From Bradyrhizobium sp. 138 (lineage in GTDB: Bacteria > Pseudomonadota > Alphaproteobacteria > Rhizobiales > Xanthobacteraceae), in NCBI RefSeq assembly GCF_023074075.1, contig NZ_JADPKT010000084.1, positions 186,001-250,000 on the forward strand: a stretch of DNA of 64,000 bases, given 5' to 3'. Position 1 is the stretch's first letter. The number at the start of each line of letters is the position of its first letter. A program made the position numbers and the translations under genes. The notes beneath the pieces were generated by a model that did no database searches, was not told the DNA's origin, and was given only the letters and a program-made list of their open reading frames with translations. Positions 52,367 to 61,613 of the stretch are shown here, one piece after another.

Positions 52367-54169
52367 CTAGTTCGGCAGCGCGAACACGGTCAGCGTGCCG
52401 CCGAGTGCCGTGTAGTTGCTGAGGGCCGCGTAGCCACCGACGGCACCGAGGCCTGCGGTCGGATCGGTCAGACCTGCTGCCAGACCGATGCCGGCCCAGC
52501 CGCCGACGCCGGAGAGCACTGCGACATACTGCTTGCCGCCGTTCTCATAGGTCGTGACGTTGCCGATGATGCCGGAGGGAGTCTTGAACTTGTAGAGCTC
52601 CTTGCCGGTCTTGGCATCGACCGCCTTCAGGTAACCTTCGAGCGTGCCGTAGAACACCACGCCGCCGGCGGTTGCGAGCGCACCGGACCAGACCGAGAAC
52701 TGCTCCTTGTTCGACCAGACGATCTTGCCGGTCTTGCCGTCCCAGGCGATGAAGTTGCCCATGTGGCTTTCACCCTGCGGCGGATACATCGAGAGCGTCG
52801 CACCCACATAGGGCTGGCCCGCGGTGTAGCTCACCTTGAACGGCTCGTAGTCCATGCAGACGTGGTTGGTCGGAACGTAGAACAGCTGCGTGTCCGGCGA
52901 GTAGGCTGCCGGCTGCTCGTCCTTGGTGCCGAGCGCGGCCGGGCAGATGCCCTTCACGTTGACGTCCTCGCCCGCCTTGTCGGTCGAAGCTGCGTCGAGC
53001 ACCTTCGGGCGGCCGTAGGTCGGCGAGTTCTTGTCCATGTCGACGCCGGAGGTCCAGTTCACCTTCGGATCGTACTTTTCAGCGACCAGAAGCTCACCGT
53101 TGACGCGATCGAGAGTGTAGGCGAGACCGTTGCGATCGAAATGCGTCAGCAGCTTGCGCGGCTGGCCGTTGATCGCCTGATCCGAGAGGATCATCTCGTT
53201 GACGCCGTCATAGTCCCACTCGTCGTGGGGTGTCATCTGATAGACCCACTTGGCAACGCCGGTATCCGGGTTACGCGCCCAGATCGTCATCGACCATTTG
53301 TTGTCGCCGGGACGCTGCTTCGGATTCCAGGTCGAGGGGTTGCCCGATCCGTAATAGACAAGGTTCAGCTCGGGATCGTAGGAGATCCAGCCCCAGGTGG
53401 CACCGCCACCGATCTTCCACTGATCGCCTTGCCAGGTCTTGAGGCTCGAGTCCTTACCGATCGGCTTGCCGAGCGCGGTGGTCTTGTCGTCGACCAGAAG
53501 CTGGTTGTCCGGTCCTTCCGAATATCCGCGCCATGCCAGCTTGCCGGTCTTGATGTCGTAGGCCGACATATGAGCCTGGACGCCGAACTCGCCGCCGGAG
53601 ATGCCGATCAGCACCTTGTCCTTGACGACCATGGGCGCCGACGTGCCGGTCTCGCCCTTGCTGGGATCGCCGTTCTTGGCGGTCCATGCGACCTGACCGG
53701 TCTTGACATCGAGTGCGACGAGGGTGGTGTCGGCCTGATGCAGGAAGATCTTGCCGTCGCCGTAGGCCAAGCCACGATTAACCGTGTCGCAGCACATCAC
53801 GGGGATGACGTTCGGATCCTGCTTCGGCTCGTACTTCCAGATGATTTTGTTCTCGTTGGAAAGGTCAATGGCGTAGACCTTGTTCGGGAACGGGGTGTGG
53901 ACGTACATGACGTTGCCGATGATCAGCGGGCCGCCCTCATGGCCGCGCAGCACGCCGGTCGAGAAGGTCCAGGCAACCTGGAGCTTGCCCACGTTCTGTG
54001 CGTTGATCTGGTTGAGCTTGGAGTAGCGGGTATTGGCGTAATCGCCGGTCGGCATCACCCAATCTTTCGGGTTCTGCGACATCTTGATCAGCTCGTCATT
54101 GGCCGAGGCGCTCCCGACAGCGAGAGCCGCCGCTGAGCCGAGAAAGGTCGCCAGTAGCACCTTGCGCAT
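52367..54169 (-). CDS. xoxF: Lanthanide-dependent methanol dehydrogenase XoxF
   Basis: 600 residues with a signal peptide (cleavage near SASAND). Vicinal disulfide Cys126-Cys127 (MCCDTVNRG), metal ligands Glu194 (GGEFG) and Asn277 (SGNPSTW), catalytic Asp319 and the lanthanide ligand Asp321 in DEWDYDGVNE. MxaF has Ala at the last position, so this is XoxF. It oxidises methanol with PQQ and a light lanthanide in the periplasm. GGAGGA is 6 nt before ATG 54169, which decides against ATG 54175. Head of the xoxF-xoxG-fdh-gfa unit. Confidence 0.96.
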   Translation of the reverse strand: MRKVLLATFLGSAAALAVGSASANDELIKMSQNPKDWVMPTGDYANTRYSKLNQINAQNVGKLQVAWTFSTGVLRGHEGGPLIIGNVMYVHTPFPNKVYAIDLSNENKIIWKYEPKQDPNVIPVMCCDTVNRGLAYGDGKIFLHQADTTLVALDVKTGQVAWTAKNGDPSKGETGTSAPMVVKDKVLIGISGGEFGVQAHMSAYDIKTGKLAWRGYSEGPDNQLLVDDKTTALGKPIGKDSSLKTWQGDQWKIGGGATWGWISYDPELNLVYYGSGNPSTWNPKQRPGDNKWSMTIWARNPDTGVAKWVYQMTPHDEWDYDGVNEMILSDQAINGQPRKLLTHFDRNGLAYTLDRVNGELLVAEKYDPKVNWTSGVDMDKNSPTYGRPKVLDAASTDKAGEDVNVKGICPAALGTKDEQPAAYSPDTQLFYVPTNHVCMDYEPFKVSYTAGQPYVGATLSMYPPQGESHMGNFIAWDGKTGKIVWSNKEQFSVWSGALATAGGVVFYGTLEGYLKAVDAKTGKELYKFKTPSGIIGNVTTYENGGKQYVAVLSGVGGWAGIGLAAGLTDPTAGLGAVGGYAALSNYTALGGTLTVFALPN

Positions 54170-54683
54170 AGTCATTCCTCCGTTGGTCTCGTTTATTGTT
54201 TCCGAAGCAATAGTGATTCACCGGGCTTCTCGTCCGGCGTCTGCTCGTGCAGGGCGGTCACGATTGGGACCAGAAACGATGCTGTGCTGTTTCCTCCTCC
54301 TGATGAGAGCCACGGGTCCACGTGCAGGAGCGGCCCGTTCTTGTTGTTCCTACCGCAATCCCTAACGACTTCGTCAACGGGAAACTTGCCCAAGAGAGAA
54401 GCCGGTTTGCTCGACAGCGCACGGAGGAAAAGATTTTGATTTTGCAGTAGCGAATTCAGCGGCTTCCGCGCGGCATCGAGGCCGCTTTGAACGGGCAGGT
54501 TCCCCTTGACGGCGCTGCAACTAAGGCGGAGGATTAACTTTCAAGGGTGGCAATGGAACGATGGCGCTCGTGCCAACAGACCGCTCAAATTCGAGGTAAA
54601 CGTCACGCAATCACGGCTGAGGGCTCCGGCAGCGCTGGTCGCGATTCGCGTCGAATCTCCGGATCAAACCAGTGGCTGGATTA
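54170..54683. other. 514-nt divergent control region of xoxF and the AraC gene
   Basis: No gene in it. The length suggests a long xoxF leader and regulator sites. I see no convincing palindrome or riboswitch-like fold by eye; no known lanthanide riboswitch consensus was available to compare. Confidence 0.5.
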
Positions 54684-55652
54684 ATGTCCGACACCATTCA
54701 CACGCTCTCGACGACCGGCATGACGCCGAAGCGCCAGATCCAGAGCTGGATCGACGGGCTGACGAGCCTGTGTGGGCATTTCGACGTCGATCCGTTGGAG
54801 GCGTCCTCGCTCGAAGGCCGCATCGACTACACGAGCGTCTCGCGCCTGAAGCTCTGCCAGATCGAGGTGAGCCAGCATCGCATCGCGCATACACTGGCGC
54901 GCGCCAAGGCCAATGAACATCCCTACATCAAGATCCACTTCCAGACCTACGGCGTGTCCTATTTCGAGCAGGAAGGCCGTCACATCGAAATCAATCCCGG
55001 CGACATCATCGCCTATGACGTCTCCTGCCCGCATTCGATCATCAGCCCGGCCTTCACGCGTCACGACGTGGTGATCGTGCCGAAGGCGCTGCTGCGCGAC
55101 CGTGGATTCCCGTCGCAGCGAATGCCCGCCTGCAAGCTGACGTCGAAGACGGGCACGGGGCGGATCGCCCACGATTTCGTCCATGCGACCTTCGACGAGG
55201 CGGCCAAGCTGTCGGCGAACAGCGCGGTCGGCGTCGCCGATTCGCTGATCGACCTGTTGCTGCTGCCGCTGCGCGAAGCCGACACGATGTTCGACCGGGT
55301 CGGGCCCGAAGCGATGTATGTGCGCGCGCAGTTCTTCATCCGCGAGCATCTGCGCGATCCGGATCTGTGCATCGACCAGATCTCCGCCGAGCTCGGCTGC
55401 TCCAAGCGCTATCTGCACATGCTGTTCTCGGAGCGTGGCACCACGGTGAGCGACTACATCTGGCAGGCGCGCTTGCAGAATTGCCGCCAGGAGCTCGAAG
55501 CTCACGCCGGCAAGACCATCACCGACGTCGCGTTCTCCTGGGGCTTCTCCAGCTCATCGCATTTCAGCCGGGTGTTCCGGAAATATTTCGGCGTGGTGCC
55601 GTCCTCGATCCACAAGGCGCAGCAGGGCACGGCGAGTTCGGGCGAGCATTAG
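54684..55652 (+). CDS. AraC-family regulator divergent from xoxF
   Basis: 322 residues. The N-terminal AraC-binding/cupin-like domain (about 35-200) includes HFQTYGVSYFEQEGRHIEINPGD (core YFEQEGRHIEINPGD). The C-terminal DNA-binding domain (about 220-315) has CIDQISAELGCSKRYLHMLF and TDVAFSWGFSSSSHFSRVFRKYFG (cores SAELGCSKRYL and GFSSSSHFSRVF). The layout is that of FeaR/AlkR-type activators. Start ATG 54684; GTG 54672 is possible. Position makes it the prime candidate for a xoxF regulator, which is inference. Confidence 0.88.
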   Translation: MSDTIHTLSTTGMTPKRQIQSWIDGLTSLCGHFDVDPLEASSLEGRIDYTSVSRLKLCQIEVSQHRIAHTLARAKANEHPYIKIHFQTYGVSYFEQEGRHIEINPGDIIAYDVSCPHSIISPAFTRHDVVIVPKALLRDRGFPSQRMPACKLTSKTGTGRIAHDFVHATFDEAAKLSANSAVGVADSLIDLLLLPLREADTMFDRVGPEAMYVRAQFFIREHLRDPDLCIDQISAELGCSKRYLHMLFSERGTTVSDYIWQARLQNCRQELEAHAGKTITDVAFSWGFSSSSHFSRVFRKYFGVVPSSIHKAQQGTASSGEH

Positions 55653-55715
55653 GCGCTTTCGCGAGAATGCTCTACGTGGTGAGAGTCCCGCCGGTCGCGC
55701 CGCGGTGGCGATAGT

Positions 55716-56141
55716 TCACGCGGACGTGGCGATATAGGGAATGCCGGCCACGAGGGCGACGAGCACCACGGCGTTGCCCAGCATTCCGCTCCAATGCAGC
55801 CGGCGCAACCGACGCGGGGCGTCGGCATCACCGGCGTCCCTCGCGCTGAGCTGGTCGTCCACTCTCTGCATGAACCAGCGGCGTCCCCAGATCGCCAGGG
55901 CAGCGATCATGGCGACGCCCAGCGCGGCAAGCAGGCGGCCGTCGAGGAGGAGCGCCAACGTTCCAATGATTCCGGCGACGCGCATCACCAGAAAATGGGC
56001 GTTGAACATTCCGCGCAGCAACTGGGCGACGGGCTGAATATCGAGCCTCACCAGCAGGAAGGCGGGCGAGGCCAGCGTGAAATAGCCCATCGGAAACAGC
56101 AGAATGACCATAACGGCGACGGCGACTGCATCCGGTGTCAT
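55716..56141 (-). CDS. Small membrane protein
   Basis: 141 residues with about four hydrophobic helices (AVAVAVMVILLFPMGYF; VAGIIGTLALLLDG; LAALGVAMIAALAIW; MLGNAVVLVALVAGIPY), separated by charged loops. Short ATG 56141 is better than 56174. No family recognised. It lies between convergent AraC and a minus-strand Bug protein. Confidence 0.65.
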   Translation of the reverse strand: MTPDAVAVAVMVILLFPMGYFTLASPAFLLVRLDIQPVAQLLRGMFNAHFLVMRVAGIIGTLALLLDGRLLAALGVAMIAALAIWGRRWFMQRVDDQLSARDAGDADAPRRLRRLHWSGMLGNAVVLVALVAGIPYIATSA

Positions 56142-56266
56142 GCGATCGGCCCTTCTTGTCCGCAGAGGGCGCAATCATAGCGGGAAAATGCACGTCCGAC
56201 ACCAGGCTTTGGCCGGCCTTCCGGGCCGGGGAGGGAGCAACCGGCGCGCCGGCCCGGCTCCGAAGT

Positions 56267-57256
56267 TCAGGCCGGCTCGAGGCCGAGCGACTTTGCGCTC
56301 TCGATCCAGATCGGCAGTTCGCGCTGATACAGCGCATTGGTCTCCTTGAAGCCGATCGCGGGCTCGAGCACGAAGGTCGTGAGAACCTCCTTCACTTTCG
56401 GATCATTGTTGGCCGCGACGCAGAGCTCCGCCAGGCGGTCGACGATCGGTTGCGGCGTCGCCCTTGGCACCGCCCAGCCCGAAAAGCCGCTGACGGTGAA
56501 GAATTTCGAGGTGGCGCCCTGCTCGGGAAGAGTCTTGATGGCCGGGATCGCGTCGACCTTCTTCGAATGCACCGCGAACACGGTGCCGCGGTCGCTTTGC
56601 AGGACCGACTGTGCTGCGGTGTAGCTTCCCATCGCGGCATCGAGCGTGCCTTCGAGCATCCCCGTCCACATCGGGGCCTCGCCGCGGTAATGGACCGGCT
56701 CGATGTTGAGGCCGTACTGCTTGTTGAGCTCGTGGATCGTCATGTGCGGGGCCGATCCCGCGCTATAGGTGCCGAAGTTCACCCTGCCGCTCTTGCGCGC
56801 GAATGCGACGAAATCCTCCAGCGTCTTGACCCCGGTCTTCGGGTTCGCCACCAGCAACAGGCCGGCGCCGGGAATGACGCTGACGAGCGTCAAATCCTTG
56901 TCCATGTCGTAGCCGGGATTCTTCATCACCACGCGGTTCATGATGTAGGTGGTCGAGATCGAGCACAGCATGGTGTGGCCGTCCGGCTCGGCGCGGGCGA
57001 CCTCCGCCGTGCCGATCGCGCCGGAGGCGCCCGGCTTGTTCTCGATGACCACGGTCTTGCCGATTTGCTTGGAGATGAATTCGCCGTAGGCGCGCGCGAG
57101 CAGGTCGGTCTGCCCGCCGGCCGGATAGCTGCAAATCATGCGGATCTGCCGCGCCGGCCAGGTGCCTTGCGCCGAGGCGCTGCGCGAGACGAAAGGCATC
57201 GCGAATGCACCGGCTCCGGCGGCGATGAAGTGGCGGCGATCGATTTTTGTGGACAT
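56267..57256 (-). CDS. Tripartite tricarboxylate transporter (Bug/TctC) binding protein
   Basis: 329 residues. Exported by a TAT-like or Sec signal (DRRHFIAAGAGAFAMPFVS). Bug fold with ICSYPAGGQTDLLARAYGE (core PAGGQTDLLAR), VIENKPGASGAIGTAEVA (core NKPGASGAIG) and LVANPKTGVKTLED. Binds a small carboxylate. No TctA or TctB genes adjoin, as is common for these expanded families, so the membrane partner is elsewhere. Confidence 0.9.
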   Translation of the reverse strand: MSTKIDRRHFIAAGAGAFAMPFVSRSASAQGTWPARQIRMICSYPAGGQTDLLARAYGEFISKQIGKTVVIENKPGASGAIGTAEVARAEPDGHTMLCSISTTYIMNRVVMKNPGYDMDKDLTLVSVIPGAGLLLVANPKTGVKTLEDFVAFARKSGRVNFGTYSAGSAPHMTIHELNKQYGLNIEPVHYRGEAPMWTGMLEGTLDAAMGSYTAAQSVLQSDRGTVFAVHSKKVDAIPAIKTLPEQGATSKFFTVSGFSGWAVPRATPQPIVDRLAELCVAANNDPKVKEVLTTFVLEPAIGFKETNALYQRELPIWIESAKSLGLEPA

Positions 57257-57449
57257 GATTCTCTCCCGATTTCAGGCAAGGTAATGCATCGGGCTGGCGG
57301 TGCCACGGGCCTCAGGCGAGACAGATTGGCGCATTCTGTCGGACAGAGCTAGGACATGGTACGGCGCGGTGTTCGTGCCCCGGACGCAGCGCAGCGCTAC
57401 GTCAGCGGAGCGTCACTGCGTGCCGCACCGCGCCCGGGACACAAGAGCC

Positions 57450-58379
57450 TCACCGCTGGATGATCTTCGTCCAGACGTCGCCCAGGATCGCGGGCTCGCG
57501 CGGTGGCAGATAGGTGAGGCCGGCCTGTCTGCCAAATTCGGCGATCTTGCCTTCGGCCGCGAGGGCGCTCAGCGCCTTGTTGACGGCCTCGATCAGCGCG
57601 CCATCGCTGGCAAGCCCGACATAGCCGCGATTGGCACCGATCGGATAGTAATAGCCGGACGCCGCGAGCGCATTGTCGGGGTGCGCGGCGCGATGGGCGT
57701 CGAAGCGCGCAAGGTCGATCAGCGTCGCGTCATGGTCGCCGCGCTGGAGCGCGCCGAGAAGATCGTCGCGGCCGGGGACGAGATGGGTGATGCTGCCGAT
57801 CAGGCGTCCCTTGTCGAAGGTCATCAGGATGGCGTCGCCGAGCGAGCCGCTTTCGATGACCAGACGAAGCCCGGTGAGATCGCCGATGTCGCCGATCTTG
57901 CGGCCGCTTGCTTTCGGTCCGAGCACCACCGTCATCGGCGAATAAACGTAAGGCTGGCTCGGCGCGAGCACGCCGAGCGCGACACGGCGGCGCCGATCGT
58001 CGCGTTTGGCGCCGGCGAAGTCGGGCAATCGCGCCGTTTTCATCCCGGGGACGACGAGCGAATCCTGCGTCAGCGCATAGCCGCCAATGAGCGAGCAGCG
58101 CCCATCCGAGAGCAGCGCGTTGGCCTCGAGCTGCGGGCTGGAATCCTCGTCCAGCTTGCTCTCGAACCACTGGATCGTCAGGGTGCGTCCGAGCCGCTCC
58201 GCGATCGCCTGCGCCAGCAGCACGTCGAAGCCGGCATCCGGCTTGCCGCGGTGATGCATCGAGAGCGGCGGCCGGTCCTCGTCGAGACAGACTCTTAGGG
58301 GATCGTCGGCGGCAAAGGCGACCGACGCCATCATCGACAGAAGGGTCGCGACGCTCCATGCGACATGCCGGCCCCTCAT
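57450..58379 (-). CDS. XoxJ-like periplasmic solute-binding protein
   Basis: 309 residues, family 3 binding-protein fold with signal peptide (cleavage near VAFAAD). VCLDEDRPPLSMH, FDVLLAQAIAERLG and FDKGRLIGSI are family features. Such proteins (MxaJ/XoxJ) accompany PQQ methanol dehydrogenases and are thought to assist enzyme maturation. ATG 58379 overlaps the cytochrome stop in ATGA, tying it to the third PQQ dehydrogenase. An amino-acid-binding role is less likely given the context. Confidence 0.78.
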   Translation of the reverse strand: MRGRHVAWSVATLLSMMASVAFAADDPLRVCLDEDRPPLSMHHRGKPDAGFDVLLAQAIAERLGRTLTIQWFESKLDEDSSPQLEANALLSDGRCSLIGGYALTQDSLVVPGMKTARLPDFAGAKRDDRRRRVALGVLAPSQPYVYSPMTVVLGPKASGRKIGDIGDLTGLRLVIESGSLGDAILMTFDKGRLIGSITHLVPGRDDLLGALQRGDHDATLIDLARFDAHRAAHPDNALAASGYYYPIGANRGYVGLASDGALIEAVNKALSALAAEGKIAEFGRQAGLTYLPPREPAILGDVWTKIIQR

Positions 58380-58735
58380 GGCTTTCTCCGGCTGGAGATG
58401 AAGGCCCAGAGTTCACCGATCTGGTCGTCGCTGAGGATGTCGCCCCAGGGCGGCATCTTGTTATTCTTGCCGTTCTTCACCGTGGTGACGAAGCGCGCCT
58501 TGTCGTCGGGGAAGACCCGCAGATCCGGCGTGATGGTGCCGGAGTTCATCAGGTTCGGGCCGTGGCAGTGCGAGCATTTCTCGGCATAGGTCGACTTGCC
58601 GTGGTCGATCTGTGCCTGCATGGGATTGCCCGTTGGCTCGTCGGCGGCACCAGCGGTCGCCGCAAGCGCGACCGTCAGCACCAGGGCGGCGGCGAAGATC
58701 GCCGCCGTCCCGTCAAACATGTCTCTCAGCATCAT
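58376..58735 (-). CDS. Periplasmic cytochrome c of the third PQQ dehydrogenase
   Basis: 119 residues. Signal peptide FAAALVLTVALAATAGAAD; one haem c site CSHCHGPN and Met ligand in KNNKMPPWGD. ATG 58735 (or 58732) lies 8 nt after the PQQ dehydrogenase stop and the stop overlaps the binding-protein start, so the order is dehydrogenase-cytochrome-binding protein like xoxFGJ. The frame continues upstream into the dehydrogenase gene, but that part is a shadow. Confidence 0.88.
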   Translation of the reverse strand: MMLRDMFDGTAAIFAAALVLTVALAATAGAADEPTGNPMQAQIDHGKSTYAEKCSHCHGPNLMNSGTITPDLRVFPDDKARFVTTVKNGKNNKMPPWGDILSDDQIGELWAFISSRRKP

Positions 58736-58743
58736 GCCGCGGA

Positions 58744-60408
58744 TTACTGCTTGACCGCAAAGACCCACAGCGAGCCGCCGGGCGGCACCTTGGCAAGCCG
58801 CTCGTCGCCGGAGAACAGCGAGTAGACGCCGCCATAGCCGCTGGTCACCGCGACATACTGCACGCCGTCCTGCTGCCAGGTCACCGGCTGGCCCTCGATG
58901 CCGGACCCGGTCTGGAACTGCCAGAGCTTCTTGCCGGTGTCGGCGTCGAAGGCCTCGAACTCGCCGGTCAAGGCGCCCGAGAACACGACGCCGCCCGCGG
59001 TCGACAGCACGCCCGAGAAGCGCGGAATGTCGCTCGGCGCTTCCCACTTCGCCTTGCCGGTCATGGGGTCGATCGCCTTGAGGTGACCGCGGGGGCCGTC
59101 CCCGAACTCCCAGGGATCGGTCAGGTCCATGCCGAGATACCATTCACCCTGCTTGAAGGTGACCGGCTCGGCCTTGTACTTGCCGCCGAAATTGAGCGTG
59201 TTGGCGTAAGCAAGGCCGGTCTGCGGGTTGAACGACATCGGCTCCCAGTTCTTGCCGCCGAGGATCGACGGATAGACCGTCACCTTCTTGCCCTCGCGAG
59301 CATCCTTCGACACGTCGGTCTCGATCGGACGTCCGGTCTTCATGTCGATGCCGGTCGCCCAATTCACCTTCACGTAAGGGTTGGCCGCCAGCAGCTTGCC
59401 GTTGGTGCGGTCGAGCACGTAGAAGAAGCCGTTGCGGTTGGCATTCATCAGCGCCTTGGTCGGCTTGCCCTCGACGTTCACATCCGCGAGCACCATCTCG
59501 GCGACCGCGTCATAGTCGAACGGATTGTTCGGCGAGAACTGGTAGTGCCACTTGATCTTGCCGGTCTTGGGGTCCATCGCCAGCACGGAGCAGGTGTAGA
59601 GATTGTCGCCGGGACGCACCGCGGAATTGAACGGTCCGGGATTGCCGATGCCCCAATACACGGTGTTCAGCTCGGGATCATAAGACCCCGTGATCCAGGT
59701 CGAACCGCCGCCGAGCTTCCAGGTGTCGCCCTTCCAGGTGTCGCCGCCGGGCTCCTCCGGCGAAGGGATCGAATGGGTGCGCCACAGGTGCTTGCCGGTC
59801 GAGGGATCCCAGCCGTCGATGAAGCCTCTCGTGCCGAACTCCGCACCGGAGATGCCGGTGATGACGACGCCGTCGGCAACCAGCGGGGCCACCGTCATCG
59901 AATAGCCTTCCTTGATGTCGGCCGCCTTCTGCCGCCACAGCTCCTTGCCGTTCTTGGCGTCGAGCGCGATCACGTTGGCATCGAGCGTCGTACGAAACAA
60001 TTTGCCTTCGTGGATTGCGACACCGCGATTGATGATACCGCAGCAGACGATGCGGGGCGTCTCGGAGGGATATTCGACCTTGCTCTTCCAGATCTGCTTG
60101 CCGGTCTTGGCGTCCACCGCCATGGTCGCATTGTGCGAGGTCACATAGATCACGCCCTGATAGACTATGGGCTGGGATTCCTCGCTGCGATCGTCGTTGA
60201 AGGAGTAGTTCCAGACCGGGACAAGGTTCTTGACGCTGTCCTTGTTGATCTGGTTCAGCGTCGAGAAGCGCTGCAGATTGTAGCCCATCCCGTAATTGAG
60301 AACGTTCGATGTATCGGTCGCACCCTTGACCAGTTGCTCGGTGGTCTGTGCGCTCGCACAAGTCGATGCAAGCATGACGAGGCTCGCGGCCATCGCAAAG
60401 CGTTTCAT
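58744..60408 (-). CDS. PQQ-dependent alcohol dehydrogenase, lanthanide type (third copy)
   Basis: 554 residues with a signal peptide (cleavage near ASAQ, residue 21). Vicinal Cys122-Cys123 (VCCGIINRG), metal ligands Glu190 (SGAEFG) and Asn256 (IGNPGPF), catalytic Asp298 and extra Asp300 in FDYDAVAE. It is diverged from XoxF and the usual Trp before the catalytic Asp is Phe, so the substrate may differ. GGAGGAAC precedes ATG 60408. First gene of a three-gene unit. Confidence 0.93.
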   Translation of the reverse strand: MKRFAMAASLVMLASTCASAQTTEQLVKGATDTSNVLNYGMGYNLQRFSTLNQINKDSVKNLVPVWNYSFNDDRSEESQPIVYQGVIYVTSHNATMAVDAKTGKQIWKSKVEYPSETPRIVCCGIINRGVAIHEGKLFRTTLDANVIALDAKNGKELWRQKAADIKEGYSMTVAPLVADGVVITGISGAEFGTRGFIDGWDPSTGKHLWRTHSIPSPEEPGGDTWKGDTWKLGGGSTWITGSYDPELNTVYWGIGNPGPFNSAVRPGDNLYTCSVLAMDPKTGKIKWHYQFSPNNPFDYDAVAEMVLADVNVEGKPTKALMNANRNGFFYVLDRTNGKLLAANPYVKVNWATGIDMKTGRPIETDVSKDAREGKKVTVYPSILGGKNWEPMSFNPQTGLAYANTLNFGGKYKAEPVTFKQGEWYLGMDLTDPWEFGDGPRGHLKAIDPMTGKAKWEAPSDIPRFSGVLSTAGGVVFSGALTGEFEAFDADTGKKLWQFQTGSGIEGQPVTWQQDGVQYVAVTSGYGGVYSLFSGDERLAKVPPGGSLWVFAVKQ

Positions 60409-60748
60409 CCGTTCCTCCCAATATGCGCGCCTCTTGACGCTGCGGAAGCAAATCTCCGTCGGAAACCAAAACGCGTCAATACGAAAGTCGCACGCGTCGT
60501 GCCGATATCGTTGAACGCAGGTGATGGTCACCTTACGGAAACCTGACGCAGCCGAGTCCCACTTGTGCGCAGACGCTGGGAATTCCGCGCCGCGAACCAG
60601 CTCCGGTCAAAGTGGTCTGGGCGAGCGGGGGCTTTCGCGAGTTGTGGCGCGCGCAAGTTGCATTGCGAACTTGAACCGCGAGCCGCTTGTGGATTTATCT
60701 CGTTGCTGCCCCGCCTCGCACGGGGATTCTTTGTCCAGGGAGGTCCTG
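60409..60748. other. 340-nt divergent region between the third PQQ dehydrogenase and lanM
   Basis: No gene. It must hold both promoters. It contains CTGACGCAGCC at 60543, an 11-mer found again at 61780 before pqqA. Confidence 0.55.
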
Positions 60749-61141
60749 ATGATTTCGCGCCGCTCAATTGCGCTTGCGCTCGCGATTGCATTGTTGTCCG
60801 GTCCGGCATGGCCCGCCTCCGGCAACGCAGTCAAGTTGTTCGACACCGACAATGACGGCACGCTCGATCTTGCCGAGGTCAAGAAGGCAGCCGCCGCATT
60901 GTTCGCAAAGCTCGATCCCGATCATGACGGCACGCTCGATGCGCGCGAATTGCGCGGACGGCTTTCGGCGAAAGAACTCGCCGCCGCCGATCCTGACCGC
61001 GATGGGACCCTGACGCTCGACGAATATCTGTCCGTGGTCGAGCAGCGCTTCAATGCCGCCAATCCCGACAAGGATGGAACGCTGGATGCGAAGGAGCTGA
61101 ACACGCGCGCCGGCCGCGCACTGCTGCGATTGCTGCGGTGA
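60749..61141 (+). CDS. lanM: Lanmodulin homologue (periplasmic lanthanide-binding EF-hand protein)
   Basis: 130 residues with signal peptide (cleavage near PAWPAS). Four EF loops: Asp32 (DTDNDGTLDLAE), Asp56 (DPDHDGTLDARE), Asp81 (DPDRDGTLTLDE), Asn105 (NPDKDGTLDAKE). They are only 12, 13 and 12 residues apart and three have Pro at position 2, both hallmarks of lanmodulin. EF4 starts with Asn as in the reference protein. Departures: Thr33 instead of Pro in loop 1, Thr89 instead of Asp at position 9 of loop 3. GGGAGG precedes the ATG. Binds lanthanides for the neighbouring dehydrogenases. Confidence 0.92.
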   Translation: MISRRSIALALAIALLSGPAWPASGNAVKLFDTDNDGTLDLAEVKKAAAALFAKLDPDHDGTLDARELRGRLSAKELAAADPDRDGTLTLDEYLSVVEQRFNAANPDKDGTLDAKELNTRAGRALLRLLR

Positions 61142-61283
61142 GCGCAACCGGAACAGAGGTGACGAGGCTGGCATTTTGCGAGCATTCCGCTCCGGCACTC
61201 GGAACATCGGGCAGCCCGGTCTGTTCTCCTCGCGATATCCTGCCCGGCGCCGGGGCAGCGCGGCGGGAGAAGAGGAGATACCG

Positions 61284-61613
61284 ATGAACACGAAACATTC
61301 CGTTCTTGCCGCCTGCGCGATCCTGACGTTGAGCGCCGGCGTCGCCATCGCCGGCCCATGCAATACGGGCAGCGCCACCACCGACAAGGATGCTGGCTCC
61401 GGTCCGGTCACCGTAGGCTCGGCGCAATCGCACTCGTCCAGCTCCGCGGCCGCCACCAGCCAGCATCCGCCGACCAGCACGATGAATCGGGCGAGCGGTG
61501 AAGCGCCGGCGTCATCGGAAGATGCGCAGCGGCAGATGCAGAGCGAGCCGACGGCGGCCCAGCGGGCCGAAGGGGCCAAGCCGAACGCCGAAATGGCCGA
61601 TAAGGGCTGCTGA
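61284..61613 (+). CDS. Small secreted protein downstream of lanM
   Basis: 109 residues. Signal peptide AACAILTLSAGVAIA, then a disordered Ser/Thr/Ala/Gln-rich body, with Cys near both ends of the mature part (GPCNTG, ADKGC). AGGAG precedes ATG 61284. It is 142 nt after lanM on the same strand. The family is not recognised. A GGAAC-N16-TGTT sequence at 61201 resembles an EcfG promoter with one mismatch. Confidence 0.68.
   Translation: MNTKHSVLAACAILTLSAGVAIAGPCNTGSATTDKDAGSGPVTVGSAQSHSSSSAAATSQHPPTSTMNRASGEAPASSEDAQRQMQSEPTAAQRAEGAKPNAEMADKGC

Noticed and set aside
52355..54136. Antisense ORF opposite xoxF, and a similar one at 58612-60546
   Set aside because: Same cause: GC-driven open frames. 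Their translations are Arg/Gly/Val-rich without motifs.
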